A DNA stretch of 38,930 nt from Clostridium sp. (GTDB lineage Bacteria; Bacillota; Clostridia; Clostridiales; Clostridiaceae). Below are positions 15,782-24,314 of this stretch, one piece after another. Position 1 is the stretch's first letter. Every line of letters begins with the position of its first letter. A model generated the notes under the pieces. That model was not told the DNA's origin. It saw only the letters and a list, made by a program, of their open reading frames with translations, and ran no database searches. The position numbers were made by a program, and so were the translations under genes. Location of the stretch: the NCBI GenBank assembly GCA_029257045.1, contig JARIDB010000130.1:1-38930 (forward strand), in the 5' to 3' direction.

Positions 15782-18322
15782 TTGGATATTCGTGAATTTT
15801 CAAATAAGTTTATGGAAGCTACTCAAAATATGTCTTCTGAAGAACGTGAGTCTCTAATGAAGATGTTTGCGGGAATCTCAAAGGAAATCTTAAAAGAAGA
15901 ACCTGCTAAAAAGACAGTAAAAGGTGATGAAGGTGATGAAATTCCAGATGGAATAACAAATCGTTTATCAAAATTAAAGGAAAGTTATTTAAAGCATATT
16001 CCAACAATAACAACATATCGTGCAAGAGCTATTACAAAGATAGCTAAAGAAAACCCTGGTATGCCTAAGATATTATTACGTGCTAAGTGTTTTAAATACT
16101 GTTGTGAAACTGCACCTTTAGTAATTCAAGATAATGAACTTATTGTAGGAGCGCCTTGTGGTGCACCTCGTGCAGGGGCTTTCTCTCCTGATATAGCATG
16201 GAGATGGATGTTAGATGAAATTGATACTATAGGTAGTCGTCCTCAAGATCCATTCTATATTTCAGAAGAAGATAAAAAAATAATGAAAGAAGAATTATTC
16301 CCATACTGGCAAGGTAAATCAGTTGATGAATATTGTGAAGACCAGTATAGAGAAGCAGGTGTTTGGGAACTTTCAGGTGAATCCTTTGTTTCAGATTGTT
16401 CATATCATGCTTTAAATGGTGGTGGAGATTCAAATCCAGGATACGATGTAATATTAATGAAAAAAGGTATGTTAGATATTCAAAGTGATGCTAAAGAAAA
16501 CCTTGAGAAGCTTAAATATGAAAATCCTGATGATATAGAAAAGATATACTTTTATAAAGCAGTAATTGATACTACAGAAGGTGTAATGATTTATGCTAAA
16601 CGTATATCAGAATATGCTGCAGAATTAGCTGCTAAAGAGACAAACCCTAAGCGTAAAGCAGAACTTAAAAAAATATCTGAAGTTAACGCAAGAGTACCAG
16701 CTCATAAACCAGAGACATTCTGGGAAGCAATGCAAGCAGTTTGGACTATAGAATCTTTACTAGTAGTTGAAGAAAACCAAACAGGTATGTCTATAGGACG
16801 TGTGGATCAATATATGTATCCATACTATAAGGCTGATATTGAAGCAGGTAGAATGAATGATTTTGAAGCATTTGAATTATCAGGTTGTATGCTTATAAAG
16901 ATGTCTGAAATGATGTGGATTACAAGTGAAGGTGGTTCTAAGTTCTTCGCTGGATATCAACCATTTGTTAACATGTGTGTTGGTGGAGTTACAAGAGATG
17001 GAAGAGATGCTACAAATGAATTGACTTACCTACTTATGGATGCAGTTCGTCATGTTAAAACTTATCAACCATCATTAGCTTGTCGTATTCATAAAAAGTC
17101 ACCACAGAAGTACCTTAAGAAAATAGTTGATGTAGTTCGTGCGGGAATGGGTTTCCCAGCTTGCCACTTTGATGATGTTCATATAAAGATGATGTTAGCA
17201 AAGGGAGTTTCTATTGAAGATGCAAGAGATTATTGCCTAATGGGTTGTGTTGAACCTCAAAAGTCAGGAAGACTGTACCAATGGACATCTACTGCTTATA
17301 CTCAATGGCCAATATGTATAGAACTTGTTCTTAATAATGGAGTACCTCTTTGGTATAAAAATCAGGTTTGTCCAGACATGGGTAATATAGATAACTTTAG
17401 AACTTATGAAGATTTTGAAAATGCAGTTAAGGAACAAATTAAATATATAACTAAATGGAGTAGTGTTGCTACTGTAATTTCACAACGTGTTCATAAAGAT
17501 CTTGCTCCTAAACCTTTAATGTCTATAATGTATGAAGGTTGTATGGAAAAAGGTAGAGGCGTTGAAGCTGGTGGAGCAATGTACAACTTTGGGCCTGGAG
17601 TAATATGGAGTGGATTAGCTACTTATGCTGACTCTATGGCTGCTATTAAAAAGTTAGTATTTGAAGAAAAGAAATATACATTAAGAGAATTAAATGAAGC
17701 ATTAAAAGCAGATTTTGTTGGATATGAAAAGCTTAGAAAAGATTGCTTAGAAGCTCCTAAATATGGTAATGATGATGATTATGCAGATTATATTGCTGCT
17801 GATTTAATTAATTTTACTGAAATGGAACACCGTAAGTTTAAAACATTATATTCAGTATTAAGCCATGGTACTTTATCAATTTCTAATAACACTCCATTTG
17901 GTCAACTAACTGGTGCAACAGCAAATGGACGTAGAGCATGGATGCCATTATCTGATGGAATAAGTCCAACTCAAGGTGCAGATTATAAAGGACCAACAGC
18001 AATAATTAAATCTGTATCCAAAATGGCTTGTGACAATATGAATATTGGTATGGTTCATAACTTTAAGCTTATGTCTGGCCTTCTTGATACAAAAGAAGGT
18101 GAAGAAGGTATTATAACTTTATTACGTAGTGCTTGTGCTCTTGGACTTGGTGAAATTCAATTCAACTACTTAGATAATGCTACTTTAATTGAAGCGCAAA
18201 AGCATCCAGAGCAATATCGTGACTTAATTGTACGTGTTGCAGGATATAGCTCCTACTTTGTTGAGTTATGTAAAGACGTTCAAGATGAAATTATAAGTAG
18301 AACTATGATAACAAGTTTTTAA
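15782..18322 (+). CDS. cutC: Choline trimethylamine-lyase (glycyl radical enzyme)
   Basis: CutC cleaves choline to trimethylamine and acetaldehyde by radical chemistry inside the compartment. All diagnostic residues are present: Tyr208 and Asp216 in the choline pocket ([14 protein letters not shown]), the thiyl Cys489 and general-base Glu491 in MGCVEPQ, and the radical Gly821 in [10 protein letters not shown] start it at TTG 15782: GAGAGG (15769-15774) is seven bases upstream, and this gives exactly 846 residues beginning [10 protein letters not shown], the length and register I recall for Desulfovibrio CutC. The ATG at 15767 would add five residues and has no proper ribosome site. The N-terminal 35 residues form an amphipathic segment that may aid packaging. 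It is the short-form CutC, without the long N-terminal extension of the enterobacterial enzymes. Confidence 0.97.
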   Translation: MDIREFSNKFMEATQNMSSEERESLMKMFAGISKEILKEEPAKKTVKGDEGDEIPDGITNRLSKLKESYLKHIPTITTYRARAITKIAKENPGMPKILLRAKCFKYCCETAPLVIQDNELIVGAPCGAPRAGAFSPDIAWRWMLDEIDTIGSRPQDPFYISEEDKKIMKEELFPYWQGKSVDEYCEDQYREAGVWELSGESFVSDCSYHALNGGGDSNPGYDVILMKKGMLDIQSDAKENLEKLKYENPDDIEKIYFYKAVIDTTEGVMIYAKRISEYAAELAAKETNPKRKAELKKISEVNARVPAHKPETFWEAMQAVWTIESLLVVEENQTGMSIGRVDQYMYPYYKADIEAGRMNDFEAFELSGCMLIKMSEMMWITSEGGSKFFAGYQPFVNMCVGGVTRDGRDATNELTYLLMDAVRHVKTYQPSLACRIHKKSPQKYLKKIVDVVRAGMGFPACHFDDVHIKMMLAKGVSIEDARDYCLMGCVEPQKSGRLYQWTSTAYTQWPICIELVLNNGVPLWYKNQVCPDMGNIDNFRTYEDFENAVKEQIKYITKWSSVATVISQRVHKDLAPKPLMSIMYEGCMEKGRGVEAGGAMYNFGPGVIWSGLATYADSMAAIKKLVFEEKKYTLRELNEALKADFVGYEKLRKDCLEAPKYGNDDDYADYIAADLINFTEMEHRKFKTLYSVLSHGTLSISNNTPFGQLTGATANGRRAWMPLSDGISPTQGADYKGPTAIIKSVSKMACDNMNIGMVHNFKLMSGLLDTKEGEEGIITLLRSACALGLGEIQFNYLDNATLIEAQKHPEQYRDLIVRVAGYSSYFVELCKDVQDEIISRTMITSF

Positions 18323-18401
18323 AAGACCTAATATAAGTTATTTTAAAAGTTACAAATAGTTAAATAAATATATTTTAAATATAAATTAATTTTTATAAGT
18401 T

Positions 18402-18436
18402 TTGCCACAAAAATCTATTAAAGGTTTTTGTGGCAA
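18402..18436 (+). promoter_or_regulatory. Strong intercistronic hairpin between cutC and cutD
   Basis: TTGCCACAAAAATC (18402-18415) pairs over 14 positions, one of them G-T, with GGTTTTTGTGGCAA (18423-18436) around a 7-base loop. It is followed by GATAATAATT, not a T-run, so it is more likely an RNA stability/processing or partial attenuation element than a full terminator. It lies in the largest gap of the operon (169 bases) and would favour more CutC than CutD. Confidence 0.7.
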
Positions 18437-18491
18437 GATAATAATTAAATTATATATAAAGTGATAATTAATTGAACTGGAGATTGAAATT

Positions 18492-19445
18492 ATGGTTAAT
18501 AAAAACTTAGGTATAATTCAGAGAAAAGCAACAATTTTCAATATACAAAAATACAATATGTATGATGGACCAGGAGTAAGAACACTAATATTTTTCCAAG
18601 GTTGCCCATTACGTTGTAAATGGTGTGCTAACCCTGAAGGAATTTTAAAAAAATATAGAGTTATGTTTAAAAGTAATTCATGTGTTGATTGTGGTGCTTG
18701 TGTTTCTGTTTGTCCAGTTGGAATACATACTATATCAAAGGAAAGCCTAAAACATGAGGTAAATCGTGATATTGATTGTATTGGATGTGGAAAGTGTGAA
18801 AAGGCTTGTTTACAATCAGCGTTATCAATAGTAGGAGAGGTAAAGACAATTTCTGAACTTTTAGAAATTATTGAAGAAGATAGAGATTTTTATGAAGTTT
18901 CAGGTGGAGGAGTTACCTTAGGCGGCGGGGAAGTTTTAATGCAACCGGAAGCTGCAAGTAACTTACTTATGGCATGTAAACAAGAAGGTATAAATACTGC
19001 AATTGAAACTTGTGGATATGCAAACTTAGAATCTGTATTAAAGGTTGCAGAGTTTACAGATTTATTTTTATTTGATATGAAGCATATTGATTCAGACAAA
19101 CACGTTCAAGTAACTGGAGTAAGAAATGAGCAAATATTAGAGAACTTAAAAGAACTTCTTAATAGAAAATATAATGTTAAAATCAGAATGCCTTTATTAA
19201 AAGGTGTAAATGATTGTAAGGAAGATATTGAAAATACTATTAAATTTTTAATTCCATTTAAGGATTATAAGAATTTTAAAGGAATTGATTTACTACCATA
19301 TCACAAGATGGGAGTAAATAAATATAAACAATTAGGAATAGATTATCCAATTAAAGGAGATCCAAGCTTAAGTAATGAAGACTTAGATAGAATTGAAAGC
19401 TGGATTAAGAATTATGATTTAGATGTTAAAGTGATCCGTCACTAG
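18492..19445 (+). CDS. cutD: CutC-activating enzyme (radical SAM)
   Basis: A 317-residue glycyl-radical-enzyme activase that abstracts hydrogen from Gly821 of CutC using S-adenosylmethionine. The radical-SAM cluster ligands are Cys38, Cys42 and Cys45 in GCPLRCKWC. An inserted ferredoxin-like domain has two further [4Fe-4S] motifs, Cys64/67/70/74 (CVDCGACVSVC) and Cys96/99/102/106 (CIGCGKCEKAC). GGGVTLGGGEVLMQ is the SAM-binding GGE-type motif. Length is normal. It follows cutC after the hairpin gap and has its own GGAG ribosome site eight bases before ATG. Confidence 0.97.
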   Translation: MVNKNLGIIQRKATIFNIQKYNMYDGPGVRTLIFFQGCPLRCKWCANPEGILKKYRVMFKSNSCVDCGACVSVCPVGIHTISKESLKHEVNRDIDCIGCGKCEKACLQSALSIVGEVKTISELLEIIEEDRDFYEVSGGGVTLGGGEVLMQPEAASNLLMACKQEGINTAIETCGYANLESVLKVAEFTDLFLFDMKHIDSDKHVQVTGVRNEQILENLKELLNRKYNVKIRMPLLKGVNDCKEDIENTIKFLIPFKDYKNFKGIDLLPYHKMGVNKYKQLGIDYPIKGDPSLSNEDLDRIESWIKNYDLDVKVIRH

Positions 19446-19483
19446 ATAAATTTTAATAAATAATAAAATGGAAGGTAAGAGTT

Positions 19484-19837
19484 ATGGGAGAATTTCTTGA
19501 AAGAAATATACAACGTGTTATACAAGAGTCAGTACCAGGTAAGCAAATCACAATAGCCCATATTATTGCTTCACCTATGCCGGATATATATGAAAGATTA
19601 GGAATTGATGATAAAGGAGCAATAGGGATTTTAACTTTATCTCCTTATGAAACTGCCATTATTGCAGCAGATATTGCTACAAAGGTTGCAAATGTTGAAA
19701 TTGGATTCCTAGACAGATTTACAGGATCTGTAGTTATAAATGGAGATGTACAGAGTGTTGAAACTGCACTTAGTGCTGTAAATGATACGTTAAAAGAATT
19801 ACTTGGATTTACCCCGGCTCCCATTACAAGAACATGA
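19484..19837 (+). CDS. eutS: EutS/PduU-like circularly permuted BMC-H shell protein
   Basis: A 117-residue BMC protein with the permuted order of EutS/PduU. An N-terminal extension (residues 1-22) can form the small beta-barrel that caps the hexamer pore; [21 protein letters not shown] is the moved strand-turn segment. [52 protein letters not shown] follows in two conserved blocks. Its stop overlaps the next start in ATGA, so it is translationally coupled to the EutP-like GTPase. Confidence 0.9.
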   Translation: MGEFLERNIQRVIQESVPGKQITIAHIIASPMPDIYERLGIDDKGAIGILTLSPYETAIIAADIATKVANVEIGFLDRFTGSVVINGDVQSVETALSAVNDTLKELLGFTPAPITRT

Positions 19838-20274
19838 GAAAGAAGAGAATAATGGTAATTGGCCCTTCAAGATGTGGGAAAACTACATTAGTAAATGAAT
19901 TAAATAATTACCAAGGTGAATTAAAAAGAACGCAGGATATGATTTATGGTAAAAATACCATTGATGTCCCAGGATCATATATAGAAAATTCTTGGATGTA
20001 CAAGCATATAATTGCAGCATCACAAGATGCATCCCATGTATTAATTTTAATTGACCAGTCAAGACCTATAGATGTGTATCCTCCTGGATTTGCAAAATCC
20101 TTTAGGTGTCCTGTAATAGGAGTAGTAACTAAATGTGATTTGATGCCAGAAAATGAAATTAGTTGTTTAAGACAATTGAAAACAATAGGAGTTTTAGAGC
20201 CTTATTTTCATATTAGTTTGCCTAAAGAGATAGGTATTGATGATTTGAAGAAATATTTATTTAAAGAAGGGTAA
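19834..20274 (+). CDS. eutP: EutP/PduV-like small GTPase
   Basis: A 146-residue P-loop protein. The Walker A/G1 motif is GPSRCGKTT (10-18), G3 is DVPGSY, and G4 is TKCD. The family is found in ethanolamine, propanediol and glycyl-radical compartment loci; PduV has been linked to compartment movement and EutP to acetate kinase activity, but roles are not settled. Overlaps the EutS-like gene by four bases (ATGA), suggesting the two products are made in step. Confidence 0.9.
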   Translation: MRKKRIMVIGPSRCGKTTLVNELNNYQGELKRTQDMIYGKNTIDVPGSYIENSWMYKHIIAASQDASHVLILIDQSRPIDVYPPGFAKSFRCPVIGVVTKCDLMPENEISCLRQLKTIGVLEPYFHISLPKEIGIDDLKKYLFKEG

Positions 20275-20290
20275 AACAAAGGGGGCAATG

Positions 20291-20956
20291 ATGAAATTTA
20301 TTACTGAAGAGTATTTAAGAGATTTGTATAAGAAAGAACCTTTTAATGACTACAAGTTAAATCAAGAAGAACGTCTTACACCAGGAGCAAGACAATACCT
20401 TTCTGATAAAGGTATAAAGATGTTAGATGAAGTTTCATTCAAGGTTGATAAAGATATTATAGTAAATCAACCCAAATTATTAATAGTAGAAAATAAAAAT
20501 AAGAAAAAACTTTACTATAAATTAAAATCCATAGAGGCAGTATTCCTTATGACAAGTAGTGATATTTTAAAAGAAGACATTATATTAGCAGAAAATATTA
20601 TTGAACTAGGTAGGATGATAAAAGATATTAGAAGTTTTATATATGGAAAAGGTGAATTGAAAATCATTAATTGTAAGGAATGTTCTGGGATAAATCTAGA
20701 TAATTTTTATGATGATATTGATGATTGCTTTGAAATTACAGAGTTTTATATGCAACTTGAAAAGGGAAAAGAAATTCTGAAACTTCATATACTTCGTTGT
20801 CAGCTTCATGAATTAGAGCCTTACGTTTATGACGTTTATGGAGATGATGATAATTTAGGTAAAGATATTACTAGAAATGTTAACTCAATTATAAACTCAT
20901 TATCTCAAATGATTTGTTCAATTATTGGAGGAAAGAGATGTCAGAGAAAGATTTAA
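20291..20956 (+). CDS. EutT-like (cobalamin adenosyltransferase-related) protein
   Basis: A 221-residue protein. The N-terminal FITEEYLRDLY...ERLTPGARQYLSDKGIK resembles EutT, whose N-terminus has an equivalent ITE and LTPSAR pattern. The C-terminal half is helical (LEKGKEILKLHILRCQLHELE, then NVNSIINSLSQMI), compatible with the adenosyltransferase helical bundle. The metal motif HX11CCXXC of Salmonella EutT is not visible; only CKEC at 128-131 stands out. CutC needs no B12, so adenosyltransferase activity is doubtful here. ATG 20291 is better spaced from GGGGG than the ATG three bases before. Ends inside the next gene (19-base overlap). Confidence 0.65.
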   Translation: MKFITEEYLRDLYKKEPFNDYKLNQEERLTPGARQYLSDKGIKMLDEVSFKVDKDIIVNQPKLLIVENKNKKKLYYKLKSIEAVFLMTSSDILKEDIILAENIIELGRMIKDIRSFIYGKGELKIINCKECSGINLDNFYDDIDDCFEITEFYMQLEKGKEILKLHILRCQLHELEPYVYDVYGDDDNLGKDITRNVNSIINSLSQMICSIIGGKRCQRKI

Positions 20957-21783
20957 ATTTTGAATATTGTGACAAGCTTGTTAATGACTTCGAAGAGGTT
21001 ATAAATAAGCCTATTATAAAAAAATCATCAACTTATTATACAGGGGTTGATTTAGGTACTGCATGTGTAGTACTAGCTGTTTTAGATGAAAATTACAAAC
21101 CAGTTGCAGGAGCTTATAGATATGCAGATGTAGTTCGTGATGGTATGGTTGTTGATTATATTGGTGCAATTAAACTTGTAAGAGAATTAAAAGAAGAAAT
21201 TGAAGAAAAATTAGGTGAGGAACTACTTTATGCAGCAGCATCTATTCCACCTGGAACAGATGAATTAGATTCAGGAGCAATTAAGAATGTAGTACAAGCA
21301 GCTGGCTTTGAACTTACAAGTATATTAGATGAACCTACTGCTGCAAATAAAGTTCTTAAAATTGAAAATGGAGCAGTTGTAGATATCGGTGGTGGAACAA
21401 CTGGCATTTCTATATTAAAAGATGGAAAAGTTGTATATGTAGCTGATGAGCCAACAGGTGGAACACATTTTTCATTAGTTATCTCAGGAGCTTATGGTAT
21501 GGAGTTTAAGAAAGCAGATGAATTTAAAAGAGATAGTAAAAATCATAAAGAATTACTTCCAGTATTAAAACCTGTAGTTGAAAAAGTTTCATCTATTATA
21601 AATAAACATATAAAAGGGTACGATGTTAAAGAAATTTCTTTAGTAGGGGGAACTTGTTGTTTAAGAGGAATAGAAGAAATAATACAAAAACAAACAGGTA
21701 TATATACACATAAACCTCAAAATCCAATGTTTGTTACTCCGTTAGGAATAGCTCTTAGCTGTACAAAAGAAATTATTGAATAA
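20938..21783 (+). CDS. eutJ: EutJ-like actin/Hsp70-fold chaperone
   Basis: A 281-residue ATPase of the EutJ family, thought to assist folding or assembly of compartment enzymes. The phosphate-1 motif is YTGVDLGTACVVLAV, the connect/phosphate-2 motif VVDIGGGTTGISI, and the adenosine motif SLVGGTCCLRGIEEI. DEPTAANKVL is the Hsp70-like segment. I chose ATG 20938, six bases after GGAGG (20927-20931); the earlier in-frame ATG at 20914 has no ribosome site and lies deep in the previous gene. It overlaps the EutT-like gene by 19 bases. Confidence 0.9.
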   Translation: MSEKDLNFEYCDKLVNDFEEVINKPIIKKSSTYYTGVDLGTACVVLAVLDENYKPVAGAYRYADVVRDGMVVDYIGAIKLVRELKEEIEEKLGEELLYAAASIPPGTDELDSGAIKNVVQAAGFELTSILDEPTAANKVLKIENGAVVDIGGGTTGISILKDGKVVYVADEPTGGTHFSLVISGAYGMEFKKADEFKRDSKNHKELLPVLKPVVEKVSSIINKHIKGYDVKEISLVGGTCCLRGIEEIIQKQTGIYTHKPQNPMFVTPLGIALSCTKEIIE

Positions 21784-21801
21784 AGGGGGGAATGAAAAGT
21801 T

Positions 21802-22104
21802 ATGGAGCTTAGGATTATAAAATCACCCTCTGAAGGAACTATGGATATTATAAAACGCCGTGTAGGAGTAAATTGCAAAACAGATTTTAATAGTGTGGAT
21901 GCAGTTGGGCTTGTTCAAGGAAGAATGATAGAAATGATTTGTGCAGCAGATATTGCAGAAAAGGCTGTTGGAGTTACAGTTGAGGATATTAGAGGAAGTT
22001 GCCCACAAAATATGATTTTAATTGCTATTTTTGGCGATACCTACTCTGTAGAATCAGCGATTAAAGAAATTAAAGTTAGAATGGAAGAAGGAAAAGCATT
22101 ATGA
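21802..22104 (+). CDS. GrpU-like divergent BMC shell protein with pore-loop cysteine
   Basis: A 100-residue divergent BMC-domain protein. After an N-terminal strand region (MELRIIKSPSEGTMDII) comes the BMC core: DAVGLVQGRMIEMICAADIAEKA, then the segment RGSCPQN at residues 64-70 in the place of the usual pore loop, then ILIAIFGDTYSVESAIKEI. A Gly-Ser-Cys-Pro motif at the six-fold pore is what I recall for GrpU, a shell protein of glycyl-radical propanediol compartments shown to bind an Fe-S cluster. By analogy this hexamer may hold a cluster in its pore; that is inference. Overlaps the EutN gene by four bases (ATGA). Confidence 0.75.
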   Translation: MELRIIKSPSEGTMDIIKRRVGVNCKTDFNSVDAVGLVQGRMIEMICAADIAEKAVGVTVEDIRGSCPQNMILIAIFGDTYSVESAIKEIKVRMEEGKAL

Positions 22105-22364
22105 TAACAGCAAAACTTATTGGTAATGTATGGGCAACTAGAAAAGCTGAGTCACTTAGTGGTTTCAAGCTTATGCTAGCAGAAGAAATTGGCGGAATCA
22201 ATGAAGGTAGAAGGCTAGTAGTAGTAGATATTATTAGTGCTGGAATAGGTGATAGAGTGCTTATATGTACTGGATCATCTGCTCGTAGGATGTTAGGTAA
22301 TGATGATATTCCAGTTGATGCAGTTGTTGCAGGAATAATTGATGATGATTGTAATTTTAGATAA
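22101..22364 (+). CDS. eutN: EutN/CcmL-type pentameric vertex protein (BMC-P)
   Basis: An 87-residue vertex protein that closes the twelve corners of the polyhedral shell. Recognisable features are MITAKLIGNVWATRK, FKLMLAEEI, VVVDIISAGIGDRVLICTGSSAR and VDAVVAGIID, the usual order of the family's small beta-barrel. Its presence shows that the locus encodes a closed shell. Translationally coupled to the upstream shell gene. Confidence 0.95.
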   Translation: MITAKLIGNVWATRKAESLSGFKLMLAEEIGGINEGRRLVVVDIISAGIGDRVLICTGSSARRMLGNDDIPVDAVVAGIIDDDCNFR

Positions 22365-22381
22365 ATTCAGGAGGTATAACT

Positions 22382-23710
22382 ATGAGCCTTTTAGATAAGG
22401 TAAAGGAAGCAGGAGTTATTGGTGCTGGAGGAGCAGGTTTTCCAACTCATGTTAAGTTAGCATCAAAAGCAGAATATATACTTCTAAATGGAGCTGAATG
22501 TGAACCTTTATTAAGAGTTGATCAACAGTTGATGGAGTTATTTCCAGATGAAATAATAAAAGGCTTTGCAGAAGCTGGAAAGATAATTGATGCAAAAAAA
22601 GCCCTTATAGGAATTAAAGGAAAGCACAAAAAGGTAATTTCTATTTTAGAAGATAGAATTAAAAAACTACAATTAGAAGATTTTGTTGAAGTAAAAGAAC
22701 TTCCAGATATTTATCCAGTAGGTGATGAACAAGTTCTTGTTTATGAACTTACAGGAAGAGTGGTTCCTGAAGTTGGTATTCCAATTCAAGTTGGTTGTGT
22801 AGTTATTAACAGCGAAACAGCTTTAAATATATATAATGCTTCTATTGGAAAACCAGTTACAGAAAAGTATATAACTTTATCAGGAGATGTTCCAAATCCT
22901 ATAACTGTAAAGGTTCCAGTTGGTACTCCTATTATAGATGTATTAAAACTTAGTGGGATAAGTAACTTTGAGAATTATTCAGTTATTGATGGCGGACCTA
23001 TGATGGGACCTGTAATGAAAGACTTAGATGGATATGTTACAAAGAAAAATAAAGGCTTTGTAATACTAAAAAAAGGTCATTCATTAATTCGTAAAAAGTC
23101 TTCTACTATGGATCAAGTAAAAAGAATAAACAGATCTTCTTGTGAACAATGCAGAATGTGTACAGATATGTGTCCTCGTTATTTACTAGGCCATAATACA
23201 CAGCCACATAAGATGATGAGGGGCATGGCTTACAACCTAGAAGATTTAGAGGGTCAAAAAATATCTCAATTATGTTGTCAATGTAATTTATGTGAATTAT
23301 TTTCTTGTCCAGTTGGACTTTATCCTAAAGGAGCTAATTTATACTTTAAAGAAAAGCTTCTTGAAAAAGGTATTAGGTATAAGCCAGTACAAGAAAAATT
23401 TGAAGCAAGACAATATCGTGAATATAGATTAGTACCAAGTAAAAGACTTATTGCTAGGCTAGGATTAAGTGATTTTGATAAATCAGCTCCTTTAACAGAT
23501 ATAACAATAGAACCTGAAAAGGTTTCTATTGCAAAGCAACAACATGTAGGTGCACCATCTATTTCTAATGTTAATATAGGCGATCATGTTAAGATTGGTG
23601 ATTTAATAGGAAATGTTCCAGAAGGAAGCCTTGGAGCTCCAATACATGCAAGTATTACAGGAATTATTATAGATGTTGAAAATGATTTTATAACTATAAG
23701 GAGAGATTAA
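22382..23710 (+). CDS. pduS: PduS-like RnfC-family flavo/Fe-S oxidoreductase
   Basis: A 442-residue protein related to PduS and RnfC. The N-terminal GVIGAGGAGFPTHVKL and GAECEPLL are the FMN/NADH-binding part (Complex I 51-kDa-like). A middle SLBB-type segment (ITLSGDVPNPITVKVPVGTP) follows. Two [4Fe-4S] motifs come next: Cys254/257/260/264 (CEQCRMCTDMC) and Cys298/301/304/309. The C-terminal domain ends in a lipoyl-like fold (HVKIGDLIGNVPEGSLGAPIHASITG). PduS reduces cobalamin in propanediol compartments; no B12 enzyme is encoded here, so it more likely moves electrons from NADH to Fe-S shell proteins or CutD. Next gene starts two bases after its stop. Confidence 0.9.
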   Translation: MSLLDKVKEAGVIGAGGAGFPTHVKLASKAEYILLNGAECEPLLRVDQQLMELFPDEIIKGFAEAGKIIDAKKALIGIKGKHKKVISILEDRIKKLQLEDFVEVKELPDIYPVGDEQVLVYELTGRVVPEVGIPIQVGCVVINSETALNIYNASIGKPVTEKYITLSGDVPNPITVKVPVGTPIIDVLKLSGISNFENYSVIDGGPMMGPVMKDLDGYVTKKNKGFVILKKGHSLIRKKSSTMDQVKRINRSSCEQCRMCTDMCPRYLLGHNTQPHKMMRGMAYNLEDLEGQKISQLCCQCNLCELFSCPVGLYPKGANLYFKEKLLEKGIRYKPVQEKFEARQYREYRLVPSKRLIARLGLSDFDKSAPLTDITIEPEKVSIAKQQHVGAPSISNVNIGDHVKIGDLIGNVPEGSLGAPIHASITGIIIDVENDFITIRRD

Positions 23711-23711
23711 T

Positions 23712-24260
23712 ATGGCTAATGCAATAGGAATGGTTGAATTTACAAGCATTGCACGTGGTATTTATGCAACGGATCAAATGCTTAAAACCTCAGAGATTGA
23801 AATAGTTACTGCAAGTTCAGTTTGTCCCGGGAAATATATTGCAATAGTTAATGGTGATGTTTCATCAGTAAAAGAAGCAATAAGTGTAGGAGAAAAGGTG
23901 GCAGGAGAGTTTTGGATTGATTCAATGGTTATACCAAATGTAAATCCATTAGTTTTTCCAGCAATTACAGGAGCAACAATGCCTGAAAGTATAAAGGCAC
24001 TAGGTATTTTAGAATCTTTTTCTATAGCAAATATGGTTATAGCAGCAGATGATGTTTTAAAAGCTTCTAACTTAGAGCCAATAGAGCTTAGGCTAGGAAC
24101 AGGACTAGGAGGTAAATCCTACTTTATATTTACTGGTGATGTAGCAGCAATTGAAGTTGGTATTGAGGCAGGGAAGTCAAATATGGAGAAAAAAGGGTTA
24201 CTAGTTAATGCAGAGATTATACCATCTCCATCAGATAGGTTACTACAGTCTTTACTCTAA
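23712..24260 (+). CDS. pduT: PduT-like tandem BMC shell protein (BMC-T), Fe-S type
   Basis: A 182-residue protein with two fused BMC domains (about 1-90 and 93-182), which forms trimers that mimic hexamers. Cys38 in SSVCPGKYIAIVNGD matches the cysteine of PduT that holds a [4Fe-4S] cluster at the trimer axis. The second domain begins ALGILESFSIANMVIAADDVLKAS and has the pore segment GTGLGGKSYF. It starts two bases after the PduS-like gene, so the pair is almost certainly made together as a redox unit spanning the shell. Confidence 0.92.
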   Translation: MANAIGMVEFTSIARGIYATDQMLKTSEIEIVTASSVCPGKYIAIVNGDVSSVKEAISVGEKVAGEFWIDSMVIPNVNPLVFPAITGATMPESIKALGILESFSIANMVIAADDVLKASNLEPIELRLGTGLGGKSYFIFTGDVAAIEVGIEAGKSNMEKKGLLVNAEIIPSPSDRLLQSLL

Positions 24261-24314
24261 AAGTTAGTAAAGGCATTGTATAAAATTAAATTTATAGTGA
24301 AAGGATGTGAGTAA

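Noticed and set aside
20200-22400. Possible cobalamin riboswitch for the EutT-like and PduS-like genes
   Set aside because: The genes overlap or are only a few bases apart, leaving no room for a riboswitch, and no B12-box-like sequence was seen upstream of the operon.
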